A program made the translations under genes and the position numbers. Source: Atkinsonella hypoxylon (taxonomy: Eukaryota > Ascomycota > Sordariomycetes > Hypocreales > Clavicipitaceae). From it: 58,349 nt of DNA. The notes under the pieces were generated by a model. That model was given only the letters and a program-made list of their open reading frames with translations, was not told the DNA's origin and did no database searches. The stretch spans positions 1 to 58,349 of the forward strand of contig JFHB01000193.1 in the NCBI GenBank assembly GCA_000729835.1, given 5' to 3'. This document shows, in pieces, positions 55,395-58,349 of this stretch (its first letter is position 1; each line of letters starts with the position of its first letter).

Positions 55395-57656
55395 ATGGCC
55401 ATGGCCACATCGCCGACTCTCACATCGACGTCTCACACCCTCAGTGGTCCGCCTCTCATGGCTCCCGCATCTCTGTCTGGTGCAAAACCTACGGCCGACT
55501 TAGGCATGGCAGCCTTTCTAGCCAGTCTCCGTAGCGAAAGCCGTCACAAGTTTATCCAACCTAATGCTTCAATTCCTACCGACTCGCTGAATATTGTCAA
55601 AGATACGTTAGAGGTCTTTGCCGCGCAGGTCAGTGATCTCCAGCAACAGCGATTAAAGGAAAGCAGAAAACGGAAAAGAACAGGGGAGAAGGGTTTAGCA
55701 GAGGGTGATATATTAAAGCTTAGGAAAGTATACGTCGATGGGTTCGAGACTGGTCAAGTGTGGCAACAGGCTAAGAAGATCATCGGCGGCGTCTTGGGTT
55801 TCGCAGACGGTTTGGTCGACGAGCTGGAAAGGGATGGGAAGGTGATGAAAGACGCGGGGTCTGACGGTGCGCCTCGGACTATATCATTCGGAGAAGATGG
55901 CTTCGAAGTAAATTCGGAAGAAGATGCAGATTCAGAAGAGGTCGATGGTGAGATAGGCCATGAATGCGACGAGGATGAGGACGAGGACGAGGGGGGCGAG
56001 GATACAGTAGATTCGGAAGAAGATGTTGATGTTAACGAAGAGGACGTGGACGACATTGATCAGCTTGACAGTATGGATGCAGTAGGTGAGGACGAGGAGG
56101 CGCTGGATGAGGGGGAAGCTAATGAGTTTGTTGAGGATCCCAATGGTCTGAATGATGGCTTCTTCTCCATCGACGACTTCAACAAACAGACGCAGTGGTT
56201 CGAGGATCAGGACGCCAGAGGCGATCCGACTACAGACCAAGCCAGCGATGAGGAAGAGATAGATTGGGGAGCCGATCCACTCTTGCCGCCAAAGTCAAAT
56301 TCTAAGCCATCTGGCAAGAATAACAAGGGCGATGCCTCTCTGGAAGATGATAAAGACGACGAGGATGAGGAAGATGGGCCCACATTTGGAGATATGGCAC
56401 TTGATGCGCCAGAGGGTGCTAGCGATGACGAAGACATGGATATGGACGGCGCTGAGGATGATGACGGCAACGATTGTAACGCAAATGAAATTTACTACAA
56501 AGATTTCTTCGCGCCTCCACCCCGCAAGAACAAGACTGGCAAACCCTTGAAGAAACAAAGCGTCAGTTTCCGGTCCGAAAGACCCAAGGAAGAAGACACT
56601 GAACGAGCTATGGCGGACGTGAAACGCGATCTCTTCGACGACGAGTCAGAAAACGAAGATTCCGCCGATGCCTTGTCAGACGTCTCAGCTGGTGATCCCA
56701 AATCGAGACGATCTGCCCACGAGCGGCGTCAGGCTAAGCTCGCGGAAGAAATCCGCCAGCTTGAGGCCGCCTCGGTGGCCAAACGAGAATGGACACTCTC
56801 TGGCGAAGCCGCTGCAGCTGATAGACCAGTGAACTCTCTGCTCGAACAAGACCTGGACTTTGAACACGTTGGCAAGCCCGTGCCCGTCATCACGCCCGAA
56901 GTCAGTGAAAGCATAGAAGACCTCATCAAGCGACGCATTCTCGCCCAGGAATTCGACGAAGTCCTCCGCCGACGGCCCGACGCCGGGCTCCCAGCCAACA
57001 CGCGTCGTGGCCTCGTCGAAGTGGACGATAGCAAGTCCGCCAAGGGCCTCGCCGAGCTCTACGAGGAAGAACATGTCAAGAACGCCAACCCAGATACCTA
57101 CGTCAGCAAGTCCGACGAGAAGCTCCGTAAGGAAGAGAAAGAAATCGAAGTCATGTGGAAAGAGGTATCAGCCCGCCTCGACGCCCTCTCCTCATGGCAG
57201 TACAAGCCCAAGCCGGCCGCGCCGACCATCAGCGTCGTCTCCGACGTGGCCACCATCGCCATGGAAGACGCCCAGCCGACTACCGCCCACGCCGTTGCCG
57301 GCGAGTCCTCCCGCCTCGCACCGCAGGAGATCTACACGGCTGGCGCGCACAAGGACGCCGCTGCCAAGGGCGAGGTCGTCACAAAGGGCGGCATGCCGCT
57401 GGCTCGCGAGGAACTGTCCCGCGAGGACAGGACGCGCCGGCGCAGACGGCATAAGGAGCGCATCCGCAAGGCAGGTGGGGTGGATGCCGTGAAGGACAGG
57501 ACGCTCGGTGCGAGGGCCAAGATGCAGCGCGATACCATGGCAGAGCTCAAGAAGGGTGGTGTCAAGGTTATTAATCGCAAGGGCGAAATCACGGATGTGG
57601 ATGGGAAAAAGGCCACGGCTACCAAGGTGGTCGGTAGCGGGAGCTTCAAGCTGTAG
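55395..57656 (+). CDS. mpp10: U3 snoRNP protein Mpp10 (SSU processome)
   Basis: Single exon, 753 residues. The middle third is extremely acidic, with long Asp/Glu runs near residues 170-230, 280-320 and 330-355. Family landmarks follow: IYYKDFFAPPPRKNK, VAKREWTLSGEA, RPVNSLLEQDLDFEHV, then VPVITPEVSESIEDLIKRRI. Later come DRTRRRRRHKERIRKAG and a basic C-terminus. Mpp10 is a nucleolar component of the U3 snoRNP and SSU processome, where it joins Imp3 and Imp4 for early 18S rRNA processing. The ATG at 55395 gives a Ser/Thr-rich start; a nearby in-frame ATG (55401) would shorten it by two residues. It converges on the NASP-type gene at the right edge. Confidence 0.95.
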   Translation: MAMATSPTLTSTSHTLSGPPLMAPASLSGAKPTADLGMAAFLASLRSESRHKFIQPNASIPTDSLNIVKDTLEVFAAQVSDLQQQRLKESRKRKRTGEKGLAEGDILKLRKVYVDGFETGQVWQQAKKIIGGVLGFADGLVDELERDGKVMKDAGSDGAPRTISFGEDGFEVNSEEDADSEEVDGEIGHECDEDEDEDEGGEDTVDSEEDVDVNEEDVDDIDQLDSMDAVGEDEEALDEGEANEFVEDPNGLNDGFFSIDDFNKQTQWFEDQDARGDPTTDQASDEEEIDWGADPLLPPKSNSKPSGKNNKGDASLEDDKDDEDEEDGPTFGDMALDAPEGASDDEDMDMDGAEDDDGNDCNANEIYYKDFFAPPPRKNKTGKPLKKQSVSFRSERPKEEDTERAMADVKRDLFDDESENEDSADALSDVSAGDPKSRRSAHERRQAKLAEEIRQLEAASVAKREWTLSGEAAAADRPVNSLLEQDLDFEHVGKPVPVITPEVSESIEDLIKRRILAQEFDEVLRRRPDAGLPANTRRGLVEVDDSKSAKGLAELYEEEHVKNANPDTYVSKSDEKLRKEEKEIEVMWKEVSARLDALSSWQYKPKPAAPTISVVSDVATIAMEDAQPTTAHAVAGESSRLAPQEIYTAGAHKDAAAKGEVVTKGGMPLAREELSREDRTRRRRRHKERIRKAGGVDAVKDRTLGARAKMQRDTMAELKKGGVKVINRKGEITDVDGKKATATKVVGSGSFKL

Positions 57657-57967
57657 GGCATGCTCAGGCCGCCATTTTTGTCGTTGGCGTTCCGGGATGA
57701 CGAATGGGTTGTCCGGTGTTTGATTGGTTTGTGCGAGTGCTTCTTGGACTCGTCCATGTACAAAGAATGTAAGGCATGTCTACTTCGATAACGCAGCTTG
57801 GTAAAATTCACTTTCATTCAAGTGCCTGCACATGGAATAGCCGTCCCGTGAAAAGAGATGTGTAAAGTTCCATTCGCAAAGGTCCTCGTCGCATCTGCAC
57901 TACATACTCAAAACAACATGCACAAGCGCCCAAAACTCCAGGACCTAACAGCCCCCCCCCAAATCAA
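57657..57967. other. Intergenic between convergent MPP10 and NASP-like genes
   Basis: 311 bases between stop codons, likely 3' UTRs of both genes. A C9 run lies at about 57952-57960. No gene seen. Confidence 0.75.
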
Positions 57968-58267
57968 TCAGCTCTCCTCAGCCACATCCTCGACTTTAGC
58001 CTTCTTAGACTCCGCAGGCGCATCACCCTCCGCTTTCCTCTTGCCGTTCGTTGAGGCCGTCGTAGAATCCGGCTCGGCATCTTCCTCCTTGGGGTTCTTC
58101 TTGCGCACAAGGCCCGTCAGGTCCGTCGCCGTCTTCGCAGCCTGCTCCAGACGGGCCTGCGCGTCAGCGGGGTGTCCGCCGAGGGCGCCAAAGAGGCTAC
58201 CGAGGGCATTATCTCCGTGACCGAGGAGGGAAGCCGCGTCGATGGGGTCCTTGCGCAGGTCAACCAG
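57968..58267 (-). CDS. NASP/Sim3/Hif1-type histone chaperone, 3' exon only
   Basis: Last coding exon, 100 codons including the stop, beginning LVDLRKDPIDAASLLGHGDN after a TAG acceptor (branch-like ACTAAT just upstream). The segment TDLTGLVRKKNPKEEDAEP, followed by an acidic and lysine-rich tail (GKRKAEG, KKAKVED), matches the C-terminal part of NASP (ISHLVRKKRKPEEE with a nuclear-localisation-type tail). NASP/Sim3/Hif1 proteins are SHNi-TPR chaperones for H3-H4 or CENP-A. The TPR region and the start must lie to the right of the window, because the intron runs to base 58349. The call rests only on this tail. Confidence 0.6.
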   Translation of the reverse strand: MVDLRKDPIDAASLLGHGDNALGSLFGALGGHPADAQARLEQAAKTATDLTGLVRKKNPKEEDAEPDSTTASTNGKRKAEGDAPAESKKAKVEDVAEES

Positions 58268-58315
58268 CTATTGCTGCATTAGTACGTGCGGGAGTAAAAA
58301 AAGAAGCCTAAGTAT

Positions 58316-58349
58316 TAAAAAAAAAAAAAAAAAAAAATTAAAAAAAAAA
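58316..58349. repeat. Poly-A low-complexity end
   Basis: An A run interrupted by one TT at 58339-58340 ends the window, inside the last intron of the partial NASP-like gene (T-rich on its coding strand). It may mark a contig break. Confidence 0.9.

Noticed and set aside
55750..56560. Minus-strand frames rich in Ser or Val/Ile inside MPP10
   Set aside because: They are antisense shadows of the Asp/Glu-rich coding strand.
1..58349. Secondary-metabolite, CRISPR, toxin-antitoxin or viral system
   Set aside because: No polyketide synthase, NRPS, terpene synthase, spacer array or viral gene was seen. The genes are mostly conserved eukaryotic housekeeping genes.

Overview
This is a stretch of nuclear genome from a filamentous ascomycete. 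It is most likely a Sordariomycete and probably Hypocreales; that placement is an inference from gene content, not a database result. The introns are mostly 45-190 nt, GT-AG, often with a CTAAC-type branch site. The intergenic DNA carries the motifs TACGGAGTA and AGGTACCTAGGTA, which I associate with this group. The first ~135 bases are an (AG)n/(GAA)n tract and the last ~30 are a poly-A run, so the window may be a contig bounded by low-complexity sequence. I annotate fifteen protein-coding genes, one of them partial, and at least one decayed coding fragment. I found no rRNA gene, convincing tRNA gene, CRISPR array or intact transposon.

Left third (1-25.6 kb): an isochorismatase-like/AlkB-like/GST-like fusion protein (+). 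Then three genes on the minus strand: mitochondrial-type serine hydroxymethyltransferase, ribosomal protein eL19 (start codon split by an intron), and the giant HEAT-repeat protein GCN1. GCN1 is head-to-head with a DHX29/DHX57-type DExH helicase, which converges on a SART3/Prp24-type U6 snRNP factor.

Middle (25.6-43 kb): a gene-empty 2.4 kb, a 1013-residue ankyrin protein with a separate helical N-terminal region, then 4.5 kb of decayed DNA with an inverted pair of related coding fragments. A CFEM membrane protein follows. Next is a divergent mitochondrial pair, uL22m and COX9 (58 residues in four small exons), then an XRCC2-like gene with a degenerate Walker A, and a HAD-IIA (HDHD5/YKR070W-like) hydrolase.

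Right third (43-58 kb): a 4.3 kb gene-empty, minisatellite-bearing stretch, then a CBM48 (Crp1/Mdg1-like) gene with a 1.2 kb intron. An RNF10/Mag2-like RING protein, the SSU-processome protein MPP10, and the 3' exon of a NASP/Sim3-type histone chaperone follow.

Many genes serve ribosome assembly, translation or its surveillance: eL19, Gcn1, the DHX29-like helicase, the RNF10-like ligase, Mpp10 and uL22m. This looks like ordinary fungal housekeeping neighbourhood rather than a dedicated cluster. The less usual items are the three-domain fusion, the ankyrin protein, the CFEM protein without the usual haem aspartate, the XRCC2-like protein, and the decayed 31-35 kb region.
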